Below are positions 55,901 to 63,682 of a DNA stretch of 64,000 bases, one piece after another. The stretch spans positions 1 to 64,000 of the forward strand of contig JANYDC010000105.1 in NCBI GenBank assembly GCA_025359965.1, read 5' to 3'. Numbering within the stretch: position 1 is the first letter of the stretch; each line of letters begins with the position of its first letter. The translations under genes and the position numbers were made by a program. Below the pieces are notes generated by a model. It was given only the letters and a program-made list of their open reading frames with translations, had not been told where the DNA came from and did no database searches. The stretch is from Pedosphaera sp. Lineage in GTDB: Bacteria > Verrucomicrobiota > Verrucomicrobiia > Limisphaerales > SXQI01.

Positions 55901-56347
55901 TGCGCCGGTTGCAGATTCGATCACGGCATCGACGCCGCCAAACGTTAATGTGTGCTCAGCCGGTTTTCCCGATTTAAAGAATTGCCCCTCAATAACGACT
56001 TGGTCGCCTGGAACGCCACTTAAAGGGTGGATGCGCAATATCTTGAGGCCATCAGCAACCTGTACAGCGCGATAAAAACGAGTCGCAGCGTTCGTTTGAG
56101 TATCAATGAAACTGTTCGTCGTTGCGGTGGCTGTGAACTGTTCGATGGCTGACCAAAATGGGACTTCCGAAGCTGCGTCAACTCGAAGCGATGCGCCAAC
56201 TGGCCCCAAAAGCCGGATTTTGACTCCATTCGAAAGCAACTGGGGTGGATCAAATTTCGCAGGTTGGGCGAAAGTCCAGCTGAAGCAGATGCAGGCCAAA
56301 ATAAGAGTAGGAATGAGCCTCCGTAGCAACGAAAGTGAAGCGTCCAT
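49967..56347 (-). CDS. Giant secreted protein: IPT/TIG, right-handed beta-helix and TolB-like propeller
   Basis: A 2126-residue exported protein. Signal peptide about 1-27 (ending WTFAQP). A FYRA-type module lies near residue 90 (ATRFYRAVQV), then an IPT/TIG domain (about 103-180: ILRIHPLSGVPGDQVVIEG). A long unassigned region (about 185-690) follows, then two or three more IPT/TIG domains (about 690-1000). Right-handed parallel beta-helix repeats run about 1080-1780, with many N-rich turns such as NSFNGSSISN. A PD40/TolB-type propeller (about 1840-2110; VFVSNRAGNREIY, WSPDGTKIVFTSDRGG) closes the protein. Likely surface adhesion or polysaccharide binding; no catalytic residue is obvious. Confidence 0.88.
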   Translation of the reverse strand: MDASLSLLRRLIPTLILACICFSWTFAQPAKFDPPQLLSNGVKIRLLGPVGASLRVDAASEVPFWSAIEQFTATATTNSFIDTQTNAATRFYRAVQVADGLKILRIHPLSGVPGDQVVIEGQFFKSGKPAEHTLTFGGVDAVIESATGARLVTHVPAAARSGPVMLRTQDSLVAGPSTFTVLTRAPVQVLPPGNLPISAYLVVNTYGDSTGGLLIRNGVPLLSLAVPTNNPNGTLMAMSVEPTQVLVFSAASSAEALVFMTPAFRTSDPDAAKRLLAAIHGEPKVAVLAQLMAGHFAVGKNPVDQPDFPAAFSNAVFGVLAGGAAQLSLAVPVKRPQTGQVKAASGLPDADFPVDADWIEVSRFNAAANNFIDELVALAQGKVAGKVLGPRERIVKRGQSETYPYGTTVDWVVRVDEVDVEKAFPGGPAEFAKQWQQADSRMVYPIRETPPGATNEDPFPRYGSVGGKTFNDVTVPVKTIAGYVYGKIVDALNPPDDKMTFPDRDALYLVTAVSPSFASGAEADTARANYRVERNRAIMLNLIGGTFDTIAVLLDLKVIDIDPFFKELLAKVVLEAEKKLPAITSLADMPPAILDLGKFVVQELADEAKNHGIEKAFGEALEAGEKVVAANFAKTLGPVLKALDIGGAIGQIALRITGTALVSPLETTFVMVGDPFKFEFLDITPALAQPGDQVIIRFRGPNGLAPFGSKGTNDTVEFRGPDFFEGEVKSAAGPDPEGVQTLVVQLSPGLPSTFDGNYEVTVATSGRVARGSFRLSSRTVVDSVSPTSAFGPSDSFSGAAFAGDRISLRGLNFNRNDRFFCPSSSGEILPLSVFDNSPDGDVYFNIPKGMTTGPVRVVHVLKSGATQTNLSPVVTILGPPVIESLTPTHGPVGTAVLVKVQNLGNSESTVTGKVGGKQFQSYKVAGDMILLSLPAGAVTGDLIVETPAGKATNTFTVDSGLSSGATIQVGGNSPISLEQAAGLANGDLATTQIPQFDDDDGQDPPLEAGDFITDLGPGTVPLRYPVGAAFRDTIAFITPFAGNATIPLNRDAIQGSLSGTLVVEGSFNSINLAVEGTLVVRGNNNNFNRPTVHGTLILEGDNNTLTSPTFSDGSGPGLVVRGNGNRVTIGKFMNKGGDALRVEGGKFNQFEVTICTSNLGNGIVLTEGAEGNTIQYATGRRDGASNFMLPGTGNAGHGLLLLGNARNNSIRHFTGGSSANAGDGIRLDGPGVTGNNFDNYLCSANGGNGVSIANGASANSFNGSSISNVHSGFVILASNGNELSSTLTANGEYGLLLSHVDDRAMGKLLRVASGLFETDGTNGRAGVRLEDGTQGVRLDTSIGDLKRNFTGLEVVGSETRFNSLNVVTRLNVKQGAVVVDASNNDFIFKIADAGENGLEFRGAHNNTTHVFDIENSGGAGIFLSGAYENHFVAQRPEPFASFVNGRENGIVVAKESRRNLFERLTVSSSNGAGLVLRDPYTSFNQIIRGSVNGSHTDGIQILGGASRNRIGDDRPSPTNIYRLAIQGNLNSGVRVSGLGTDDNEIRFGNFSPNQKQNTAIIIEDQAAGTVVLSNQFLSSPIGVGIMDYAVMVRNGAQGGRIVQNGFSQLGLRAVLVENASDVIIGGPDPADANSFADENLGIELTGTQTHGVRVANNRFSGNKEDAIRISDGAHHNEVGPGNTFDQNPTGVTVFNAHSNRISGNTISGVSIAGVDLEHGSTGNLIFANTITKNPAGIRAVGATTLENSFLDNSITANTGKGISLEDLANNGIKPPKLTEFLGDVLYGEADAPNGSLVQVFRDPDDEGAQKLGEALVSEGKFRLALALDPLDVGRLYRINATVTDTDGNTSEFSGSLEGEVPLLRLVWVSTRDGNPELYLRDSANPNPLRLTSNPAVDEQPRLSRDGTQVVFVSNRAGNREIYRQEAKAGLSPARLTTNAAADYDPDWSPDGTKIVFTSDRGGSPALFMMNADGSKVTALLPDGISGRSPAWSPNGQQIVFAQITDGRSQLATFQVIGGAIISLIVSSANDTHPAWSMDGESLAFVSDRDGDEEIYTARADGTLIVRITSRPGIDRDPTWLPDGRGLVFTSGTIGDLELFTTEAAGGVAAQMTVSAGDNSQPTTAAQ

Positions 56348-56571
56348 GAATGAACTGGATTGAAATCGTTAAGGTATGGCCGGATTCTGCCTTGGTTTGT
56401 GGGTAGTCTTCAAGCTCATTCCTCAGAATCGCGCATGCGTATGTGTTCGCACAATATTTGTTATATGCAGTGTTAATCTCTGACTCTTTCCCCTTTTATT
56501 CAGCCATAAGCTGGCTGTCCTGACCTGTTCAAGTTAGGCACGGTGTATTTCACCAAACCATTGAAATGGAA

Positions 56572-56602
56572 AAGCACAGCGGCTTTTTGAGTCGCTGTGC
56601 TT
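56572..56602 (-). terminator. Terminator of the DUF1579 gene
   Basis: Perfect 10-bp stem AAGCACAGCG (56572-56581) against CGCTGTGCTT (56593-56602), extendable by two pairs, loop of about 7 bases. On the minus strand it is followed by CTTTTCC. It lies 17 bases after the DUF1579 stop. Confidence 0.7.
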
Positions 56603-56619
56603 GAGCTTCAGGAGACGCT

Positions 56620-57204
56620 TTATTTGCGTGTATACGTAATTTCCATCGTCTTTACGTTTTCGCCTTTGCTGGCATTAAACATTTCAAAGGTGTGCTTGTC
56701 GGGGCTGATTACGCGAAGAACCGATCTTACAGGAATATCCGTCTGGCCCGTTGAAGGGCAAGTGGACTTGCCTTCGAGAGTAATAACTTTGTTTCCGGTG
56801 TCGCCCTTGCCCTCACTGGTGAACATGGAGGTTTGCATGTCGCTGATCCACACACTGTTAAACGTTTGCTTAACGTTGTCGTAGCCCATCAAAGTCCGGC
56901 CAATAAACGGCTGGCCCATCATTTCGCCTTGGAATTCTTCCTCCAGAAAACGCCCCTTTAGCGCCATGGTTGCTGTCGCAGTTCCTTGGCTGATTTTTGG
57001 CTCGGCACCTGGTTCCATCCAACATTTCACTTCGGCCTTCCAATTTCCCACCAGAGCTTCAAGAGCCTTGTGCTGCGGACCGGGTTCGCCGACAGATTCC
57101 ATCTTTTTCTGCACCTCCTGCTTCTCGGAGTCGGATTTTACGGAACCATGCTTGGCTCTTTCGCGAACTGCGGTGGATCCCGTTTCATCTACGTCGTATT
57201 TCAT
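56620..57204 (-). CDS. DUF1579 family protein
   Basis: A 194-residue DUF1579 (PF07617) protein. It has the family's start HKALEALVGNWKAEVK and core GRFLEEEFQGEMMGQPFIGRTLMGYDNVKQTFNSVWISDMQTSMF. The fold is a lipocalin-like barrel of unknown function. The first 45 residues are charged, with no signal peptide, so it is cytosolic. A strong terminator follows. It stands alone between the giant secreted gene and the MFS transporter, transcribed from the 192-base gap upstream. Confidence 0.88.
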   Translation of the reverse strand: MKYDVDETGSTAVRERAKHGSVKSDSEKQEVQKKMESVGEPGPQHKALEALVGNWKAEVKCWMEPGAEPKISQGTATATMALKGRFLEEEFQGEMMGQPFIGRTLMGYDNVKQTFNSVWISDMQTSMFTSEGKGDTGNKVITLEGKSTCPSTGQTDIPVRSVLRVISPDKHTFEMFNASKGENVKTMEITYTRK

Positions 57205-57396
57205 AGTCGTATCTTTCTAATACTTGGTGAATTTTCCCTGAAATACCTGAAGTGGTATTTTCCGTGTGAACTCAGGAACATAAGCGCGATACAGACTCGT
57301 TCCATGGGTCAATACCCTACCCAACTCAGGTCTACCAAACCACTTTAACCAGCTTCAATTCTTGCTTCAGAGGGTGAGCATCCTTAAAACTTAATC

Positions 57397-58680
57397 GTGC
57401 ACCAGCCAACAGCCCGTAAAGACCCGCCGTCCTTGCAGCCAACGACGTGGCGTGAGTTGAAGCCCGCCCAGCGACGGGCCGGACTTGCCGCGTGGCTGGG
57501 TTGGCTGTTCGACGGTTTGGACATGCACCTTTACACGGTCATCGCCGCTCCATTCGTGGCTCAGTTGATGATGGCCGCCTCGCCCTCGGATCCGACCGTA
57601 AAGACGCACAGCGCCTATATTCAGGCGGCTTTTTTAATCGGCTGGGCGTTGGGAGGCGCTTTTTTTGGCCGTATTGGCGATCTATTGGGTCGAAGCAAAG
57701 CCCTAAGCCTGACCGTCCTTACTTACGCGCTTTTCACAGGGCTTGGATTTTTTGCTGAAACCTGGTGGCAACTGCTGATTTTCCGTTTTCTTGCGGCACT
57801 GGGGATTGGGGGCGAATGGGCGGTAGGTTCTTCGCTGCTTTCAGAAACCTGGCCCAAGAAATGGAGACCTTGGATCGCAGCGGTGCTCCAAACGGGTGTG
57901 AATCTGGGGGTTTTATTGGCGGCACTGACCACTTACTTACTGGCAAGTTATCCGCCCAGATACGTATTCCTAGTGGGCATTTTGCCGGCGTTTCTAGTGT
58001 TCTGGATCCGCAAGGCCGTGCCGGAAACCGAGGAATGGCACGCTGCCCGCAAAGAGGTTAACGACAAACCCCCAAAGATTGCTGACCTTTTCAAAGGGAA
58101 GACCCGCAAAATAACAATTCTAACCATCGTGGTTTGTTCGACTTCCTTGACCGGTTGGTGGGCGTTCATGTTCTGGAACACTCAATTTATGAGGAGTCTG
58201 CCAGACTTGGCTGCGTGGGCGCCTGCTGATAGGGAAAGGTTGGTCAGCACGGCATTTTCTCTGGTCATAGGCTCATCGATTCTTGGTAATTTCTTCGCTG
58301 GCTGGCTGGCTAAAACCGTAGGTTATAGGTTTGCCATAATGACACTTTTTCTGGGGTTTGTTTGCACAGTTTTTGGCACTTATGGCATTGCTCGAGACCA
58401 TGAATCGCTGATGCGCTGGATTCCGCTCGTGGGTTTTTGTTCAGGGGTTTTTGGACTTTTCACCATGTATTTGCCACCGCTATTCCCCACCCTGCTCCGC
58501 ACGACGGGAGCAGGTTTCAGCTACAATATTGGAAGGTTCGTCAGTGCGGGCGGAACGATTTTCTTCGGCTTGTATAGCAATGTCAGCGATCTCAGACACG
58601 CGCTTTTCCTGACCGGTGTGCTTTTCATTCCGGCCGCGATTGCCATGTTCTTCATGCCTGATCTTGAAGACAGCCGCTAG
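57397..58680 (+). CDS. MFS transporter, NanT/aromatic-acid:H+ symporter type
   Basis: A 427-residue inner-membrane transporter with 12 membrane segments. Family marks are WLGWLFDGLDMHLYTVIAAPF in helix 1, the MFS loop GRIGDLLGRSKAL, LAALGIGGEWAVGSSLLSETWPKKWR, and PTLLRTTGAGFSYNIGRF in the second half. The GGEWAVG region resembles sialic acid or sugar/organic acid transporters; the substrate is unknown. The GTG at 57397 is the start; no later ATG preserves helix 1. yicC follows after 51 bases on the same strand. Confidence 0.9.
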   Translation: MHQPTARKDPPSLQPTTWRELKPAQRRAGLAAWLGWLFDGLDMHLYTVIAAPFVAQLMMAASPSDPTVKTHSAYIQAAFLIGWALGGAFFGRIGDLLGRSKALSLTVLTYALFTGLGFFAETWWQLLIFRFLAALGIGGEWAVGSSLLSETWPKKWRPWIAAVLQTGVNLGVLLAALTTYLLASYPPRYVFLVGILPAFLVFWIRKAVPETEEWHAARKEVNDKPPKIADLFKGKTRKITILTIVVCSTSLTGWWAFMFWNTQFMRSLPDLAAWAPADRERLVSTAFSLVIGSSILGNFFAGWLAKTVGYRFAIMTLFLGFVCTVFGTYGIARDHESLMRWIPLVGFCSGVFGLFTMYLPPLFPTLLRTTGAGFSYNIGRFVSAGGTIFFGLYSNVSDLRHALFLTGVLFIPAAIAMFFMPDLEDSR

Positions 58681-58731
58681 TTCAACAAGCTTTGGATTGG
58701 ACGGACGGTGTTTTTAAGGGATGATCCGCAG

Positions 58732-59613
58732 ATGAAGTCGATGACGGGATACGGAAGGGGTCAATCCTCGCAAAATGGTTACCGGGTGACGGTCGAGGTC
58801 AGCTCGGTAAACCGCAAGCAGGCCGAAATCAGTGTTTATGTGGCCAGAGAATTTGAAGGAGTTGAGCCGCAAGTCCGGCAGGAGGTCTCCAAGTCCGTTA
58901 GCAGGGGCAAGGTGACAGTCCGCATCCATGTGCAGATTGAGGCTGGGCAGACCGCCCAACAAAGCCTTCTCAACACTGAACTGGCAGCACGTTATGCCAC
59001 GGAACTGAAACAAATTGCCTCCGACTTGGGGCTTTCGCCTGAAGTCTCCGTTGAAGCGCTTTTGCGGATTCCCGGTGTGATGCAGGCTGAGGTGGGTGGT
59101 GATGCCGTTGATCAGGTTTTACCAGCGGTGGTGGAGGCCTTGACTGGAGCCTTAAAAACTTTGGTGGCGATGAGGGAGCGCGAGGGCGCTCATTTACTGG
59201 CCGATCTTGAAAACCGCATTTCCCTAATGAAATCCGCCTCCGAACGTATCAGGCTGATTGCGCCGGATATGACCCGCAGATACCGGGATGCCTTGATTCA
59301 ACGTATACAGACCGCCGGTTTGCCATTGCCAAAAGAGGATGACGAGCGGCTTTTGAAGGAGGTGGTTTATTTTGCCGACCGGTCTGACATCTCTGAGGAA
59401 CTGACCCGATTGGAGAGCCATTTTGTGCAGTTTCAGGATTGCGCACGCCGGACGGATGCGGTTGGACGGATGCTTGATTTTCTGTCTCAGGAGTTTAACC
59501 GGGAAATCAACACCATCGGGTCCAAAGCGGCTGACAGCGCCATTGCGCACGAGGTCATTCACTTTAAGGCGGAACTGGAAAAGTTCCGTGAACAGGTCCA
59601 GAATATCGAATAA
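58732..59613 (+). CDS. yicC: YicC family endoribonuclease
   Basis: A 293-residue YicC/YloC-type protein. It starts MKSMTGYGRGQ, the family hallmark, so I use the ATG at 58732 (AAGGG upstream) rather than the longer frame. Other motifs are EVSSVNRKQAEI and the C-terminal RTDAVGRMLDFLSQEFNREINTIGSKAADSAIAHEVIHFKAELEKFREQVQNIE. Family members are RNases that act on structured or small RNAs. The gmk gene begins 4 bases after the stop, the order yicC-gmk being widespread. Confidence 0.94.
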   Translation: MKSMTGYGRGQSSQNGYRVTVEVSSVNRKQAEISVYVAREFEGVEPQVRQEVSKSVSRGKVTVRIHVQIEAGQTAQQSLLNTELAARYATELKQIASDLGLSPEVSVEALLRIPGVMQAEVGGDAVDQVLPAVVEALTGALKTLVAMREREGAHLLADLENRISLMKSASERIRLIAPDMTRRYRDALIQRIQTAGLPLPKEDDERLLKEVVYFADRSDISEELTRLESHFVQFQDCARRTDAVGRMLDFLSQEFNREINTIGSKAADSAIAHEVIHFKAELEKFREQVQNIE

Positions 59614-59617
59614 TCGA

Positions 59618-60247
59618 ATGCAACCCACGAGTCACGAAACCGGCCTGCTTCTGGTGATTTCCGCGCCTTCCGGCGCTGGGAAAACAACTCTCTGTGAACA
59701 ATTGCTCATCCACCAGGCAAACACGATCCGGGCGATTACCTGCACCACGCGCGAACCACGCGACGGGGAGAAGGACGGGCAGGATTACTATTTTTTGGAT
59801 GCTGCAACATTTCTGAAGCGGGTTCAGGCGGGTAATTTTCTCGAGCACGCCACGGTTTTTGGCAACAGTTACGGAACCTTGAAATCAGAAGTGCTTGGAA
59901 AGCTCCGCCAAGGGAAAGACGTGCTTCTGAATGTGGATGTGCAGGGAGCCGCCGCCATCCGGGAACACGCGATGGAGGATTCTGAGTTGCAACGATCCCT
60001 CGTGACCGTATTTTTAGCACCGCTGTCCATGGATGTCCTAGAGCAGAGGTTACTGAAAAGGAACAAGGATAGTTCGACGACAATCTCTAAAAGGCTTGCC
60101 GTGGCGCGGCAGGAGATTTCTCAATGGAAGCACTTTGATTATATTATTCTCACCGATTCAATCGAAAGTGACCTTCTGCGGATGCAGACTATAATAACAG
60201 CTGAGAAAATGCGTCAGCCGCGGGTTAAAATGCCGCACTATGAATAA
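59618..60247 (+). CDS. gmk: Guanylate kinase
   Basis: A 209-residue enzyme that phosphorylates GMP to GDP with ATP. P-loop: ISAPSGAGKTTLCEQ. GMP-binding residues are in CTTREPRDGEKDGQDYYF; VDVQGAAAIREH and the C-terminal lid follow. The ATG at 59618 is 4 bases after yicC; the longer frame starts within yicC. The length is normal. coaC starts 6 bases after the stop, with no omega-subunit gene between, unlike the common gmk-rpoZ-coaBC order. Confidence 0.95.
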   Translation: MQPTSHETGLLLVISAPSGAGKTTLCEQLLIHQANTIRAITCTTREPRDGEKDGQDYYFLDAATFLKRVQAGNFLEHATVFGNSYGTLKSEVLGKLRQGKDVLLNVDVQGAAAIREHAMEDSELQRSLVTVFLAPLSMDVLEQRLLKRNKDSSTTISKRLAVARQEISQWKHFDYIILTDSIESDLLRMQTIITAEKMRQPRVKMPHYE

Positions 60248-60253
60248 CCGCAT

Positions 60254-60814
60254 ATGAGCACGCCCCCTGCCCCTTTGGTTGCCCTTGGAGTCACTGGCTC
60301 AATCGCTGCCTACAAGGCTGCCGATTTGGTAAGTCGACTGACCAAGGCCGGCGTGATGGTGGAGGTCATACTTACTGCGGATGCCCAACAATTTATTACG
60401 CCTTTGACGCTAAAGACCCTGTCCCGACGCGCGGTCATCACAAGCTTGTACGATGAGGAGGAAGGCTGGAAACCCTCCCACATTCGGGTGGCTGATGAGG
60501 CCGCCCTCATGGTGGTGGCTCCGGCCACCGCCAACACCATCGCGCGACTTGCCCTGGGCCTCGCCGATGATGCGCTGACCAGCACCGCCCTGGCCCTCAA
60601 TCCCAAGGCAAAATTCCTGGTTGCCCCGGCTATGAACGGCAAAATGTGGCTGCATCCCGCAACTCAGGCTCACGTTAGGACTTTGCGCGAGCGCGGTGTT
60701 GAATTCATCGGACCAGAAGAAGGGATGCTTTCCTGCGGATACGAAGGGATCGGAAGACTCTGGCCTGTGGAGGATATTGCCCGTCGTTGTTTGGAGTTGT
60801 TGTCTGGTGGGTAA
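60254..60814 (+). CDS. coaC: Phosphopantothenoylcysteine decarboxylase (CoaC domain only)
   Basis: A 186-residue flavoprotein of the CoaC/HFCD family. FMN site GVTGSIAAYKAADLVSRL; active-site His in PSHIRVADEA; VVAPATANTIARLALGLADDALT; PAMNGKMWLHPA; and the Cys loop GMLSCGYEGIGRL. It decarboxylates phosphopantothenoylcysteine in coenzyme A synthesis. The usual fused CoaB synthetase domain is absent: the gene ends where it would begin, so CoaB must be encoded elsewhere. The sensor kinase gene starts 7 bases later. Confidence 0.92.
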   Translation: MSTPPAPLVALGVTGSIAAYKAADLVSRLTKAGVMVEVILTADAQQFITPLTLKTLSRRAVITSLYDEEEGWKPSHIRVADEAALMVVAPATANTIARLALGLADDALTSTALALNPKAKFLVAPAMNGKMWLHPATQAHVRTLRERGVEFIGPEEGMLSCGYEGIGRLWPVEDIARRCLELLSGG

Positions 60815-60821
60815 GGCATTT

Positions 60822-62243
60822 ATGCAATTGCTCCGGTGGGAATTATTGCGACGACTGCCGGCACTGCTCACGGTGCCCGCTCCGGATCGAGCCAGGCTCG
60901 AAGGGCTTATTCGCAATGTTGAGCGCAACGTGCTGCTGCCGGTCAAGGCCGTGGTGGCGCAGGTGTTGTGTTATTACTTCTATTTCTCCAACTGGTTTGA
61001 TGACGTGACTCGAACCAAGCGCCCGATGATCGAAGCGCTCCCGCAGGATGTGGTGCTGGCACGTATCCGGTCCTTTTTCCTGATCTATGTAGTGCTGAAT
61101 GCTGTCGTGGCTGCCTTGTTGATCGGCATGTCGAGGCTGCCTTTAAGATGGGCACAAAGAACCGCGTGTCTGAGCAGTATTTTGGATTCCCTTTTTTTGG
61201 GCTCACTGGCATTCGTCACCGGTGGTTTCAATAGTATACTTTTCTGGGTTTTTCTGGCGTTGATTGTTCGAAATGCGATTACTCATCCACAGGCCCGATT
61301 TCAACTCACGCTGAATTTTGCGGTGACCGCCTCCTTTTTGGTAGCTGGCTCACTTGAGGCCATTTCTCGGCGCATCGAGCCCAGTCTCGTTGATTCCACC
61401 ATTAGACTTGCCATCGAACAAGGAGGGGCGGAAACCGCTGAGCCGGTGATACTTAGAATATTCCTGCTTTTGCTGGTCACCGTCTGCTGCTATGCCCTGC
61501 AAATTCTGCTTGAGCGTCAGAGGCGTGCGGAGGAGGAATCACACGAACATGCCCTTCGCCAGGAACAACTAGAAGCCACTGGACGTCTCGCCGCTGAGAT
61601 CGCCCATCAACTCAAGAACCCGCTGGGGATTATCAACAACGCCGCATATACTTTGCAAAAGACGGTCAAGGAGGGAAAAACCATCACCCAGCAAATTGCG
61701 ATTATCCGGGAGGAAGTGGATAAATCGGACCGGATTATCACAGAACTTCTGGGGTATGCCCGGTTGTCCGAGGGGCATGTGGAGCGATTGGACATAGCAG
61801 GAGAACTGGACTACGCGATTCTGCAGGTCTTCCCGCAGGGCGCCAAATATCAAACGTGCATTCATCGCGATTATTCCTCCGCCCTACCTACCATGCTTGC
61901 GCAGCGGGGGCATATCACGGAGATATTTGTGAACCTGCTTCAGAACGCCAGAGAAGCCATGGACGGCCGTGGCAATATTTGGATTACAGCGCAGTACGAC
62001 GAAGGGTATACTGTACTGGTAACGATACGGGATGATGGACCGGGCGTGCCGCCAGACAAGGTCACACGCATTTTTGAGCCCTATTTCACCACCAAGCCCA
62101 AGGGGACGGGTTTGGGGCTTTCCATTGTGAAAGCCAACGCCGAACTGTACAACGGCACTGTTAAAGTAGAATCCTCTTTGGGTGAGGGCACACTTTTCAC
62201 TGTGAAACTGCCCGCAAAAACGTTAATAAACTTTAGGAAATGA
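60822..62243 (+). CDS. Membrane sensor histidine kinase
   Basis: A 473-residue histidine kinase. About six membrane helices occupy residues 36-230, with little periplasmic sequence between, so it probably senses membrane or cytosolic signals. A short coiled coil (ERQRRAEEESHEHALRQEQLEATGRLAAE) leads to the HisKA domain with the phospho-acceptor His262 (AEIAHQLKNPLGII). ATP-binding boxes: NLLQNAREAM (N), DDGPGVPPD (G1), PKGTGLGLSIV (G2). The ATG at 60822 has GGTGGGTAAGG before it. It overlaps its response regulator gene by 4 bases. Confidence 0.92.
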   Translation: MQLLRWELLRRLPALLTVPAPDRARLEGLIRNVERNVLLPVKAVVAQVLCYYFYFSNWFDDVTRTKRPMIEALPQDVVLARIRSFFLIYVVLNAVVAALLIGMSRLPLRWAQRTACLSSILDSLFLGSLAFVTGGFNSILFWVFLALIVRNAITHPQARFQLTLNFAVTASFLVAGSLEAISRRIEPSLVDSTIRLAIEQGGAETAEPVILRIFLLLLVTVCCYALQILLERQRRAEEESHEHALRQEQLEATGRLAAEIAHQLKNPLGIINNAAYTLQKTVKEGKTITQQIAIIREEVDKSDRIITELLGYARLSEGHVERLDIAGELDYAILQVFPQGAKYQTCIHRDYSSALPTMLAQRGHITEIFVNLLQNAREAMDGRGNIWITAQYDEGYTVLVTIRDDGPGVPPDKVTRIFEPYFTTKPKGTGLGLSIVKANAELYNGTVKVESSLGEGTLFTVKLPAKTLINFRK

Positions 62244-63682
62244 CAGCCAACCTGCCTCCGCTCCTTGTCGTGGATGACGAGAAGAACATGCGCCTCTCCT
62301 TAGAGGCGATCATGCACGGCGAGGGTTATCAATATCGTGGAGCCGATTCGGCGGAGCAGGCTTTAAAAATGCTCGGTGAGCAGGAGTTCTTTATGGTCAT
62401 CACCGATGCACGGCTGGGGGGCATGAGTGGTTATGAGTTCCTGCCGATGGTCAGGCAAAAATATCCCAATCTGCCCGTGTTGATGATCACAGCCTACGCC
62501 ACGCCAAAGCTCGCTGTGGAAGCCATCAAAGCTGGGGCAATCGATTATCTGGCGAAGCCCTTTGCTCCTGAAGAATTACTCCACGCCGTTTCCCGCTGCG
62601 CCGAGCGCTACAAATTGCTGGCCGAAAATGCCCTCCTAAAAGCGAAAGCCGGGGACGCCTACCGCATCGAGCAACTGATCGGAAATTGTGCCAAAATTCA
62701 GGAGTTGAGACAGTTTATACAGACTGTGGCACCGACGAATGCGACTGTGCTGATTCTTGGTGAAAGTGGCACGGGAAAAGAGCTAGTCGCCGGAAGCCTG
62801 CACACCCTCAGCAAGCGCTCCGCCGGTCACTACGTGCGCATCAATTGCGCGGCCATCCCCGAACTCCTTTTGGAGAGCGAATTGTTTGGCCACGAAAAAG
62901 GGGCTTTCACTGGCGCCCTGCGCCAAAAGCACGGACGTGTCGAGGAAGCCGACGGCGGCACTATTTTTCTGGATGAAATCGGGGACATGAGCAGGCCGCT
63001 GCAAGCCAAACTGCTGCGTTTTTTGGAGGATGGCACCTTTACCCGTGTGGGCGGAAATCAGGAATTGCGAGTCGATGTCCGATTGATTGCCGCCACCAAC
63101 CGCGATATTATCGACGCCATCCGTCAAAATCAATTTCGTGAGGATCTTTTTCACCGTCTGAACGTCATGCAGTTCCGACCACCGCCGCTGCGCGAGCGGG
63201 GCGATGACATCATTTTATTGGCCGACCATTTTCTGCGGCATTTTTGCGTTTCCCTCGGACGGAATATTAAGGGAATTACAAAACCAGCCCAGCAACAATT
63301 GATGGCCCACCATTGGCCGGGTAATGTCCGCGAATTGAGGAATGTAATTGAGCGCGCGGTGATTCTTGAGGGTTCTGATGAAATCCAAACCGGAAGCCTG
63401 CCGGATTTCCACCTGGAAACCCGTCTGAAAAAGGCTGAAATTGGCATGCCGGGAGGAGGTGCCTTGAGTCAGATCAATGGCTCCCTCGATGACATTATGT
63501 CGAACTACGAAAGGGATGTCATTCAGTCCATCCTTGAACAGAACCATTTCAGCCTGACTCGCACGGCCGACCAATTGAGAATCAGCCGTCACGCCTTGCG
63601 TTATCGCATGCAACGGCTCAACATTAGCGCGGGTATCGAAGATGATACCAGTTTTCAGACACGAGACAGCTTTCGATCATGA
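62240..63682 (+). CDS. Sigma-54-dependent response regulator (NtrC/AtoC type)
   Basis: A 480-residue regulator. The receiver domain (1-120) has phospho-acceptor D56 (VITDARLGG), with the acidic pair in VVDDEKNMR and Lys in LAKPF. An AAA+ domain follows with Walker A GESGTGKE (174-181), GAFTGA (221-226) for sigma-54 contact and Walker B TIFLDEIGD (241-249). A Fis-type helix-turn-helix (about 430-470; LTRTADQLRISRHALRYRMQRL) closes the protein. It activates sigma-54 promoters when phosphorylated by the kinase encoded just upstream. It overlaps the next gene by 4 bases. Confidence 0.95.
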   Translation: MTANLPPLLVVDDEKNMRLSLEAIMHGEGYQYRGADSAEQALKMLGEQEFFMVITDARLGGMSGYEFLPMVRQKYPNLPVLMITAYATPKLAVEAIKAGAIDYLAKPFAPEELLHAVSRCAERYKLLAENALLKAKAGDAYRIEQLIGNCAKIQELRQFIQTVAPTNATVLILGESGTGKELVAGSLHTLSKRSAGHYVRINCAAIPELLLESELFGHEKGAFTGALRQKHGRVEEADGGTIFLDEIGDMSRPLQAKLLRFLEDGTFTRVGGNQELRVDVRLIAATNRDIIDAIRQNQFREDLFHRLNVMQFRPPPLRERGDDIILLADHFLRHFCVSLGRNIKGITKPAQQQLMAHHWPGNVRELRNVIERAVILEGSDEIQTGSLPDFHLETRLKKAEIGMPGGGALSQINGSLDDIMSNYERDVIQSILEQNHFSLTRTADQLRISRHALRYRMQRLNISAGIEDDTSFQTRDSFRS

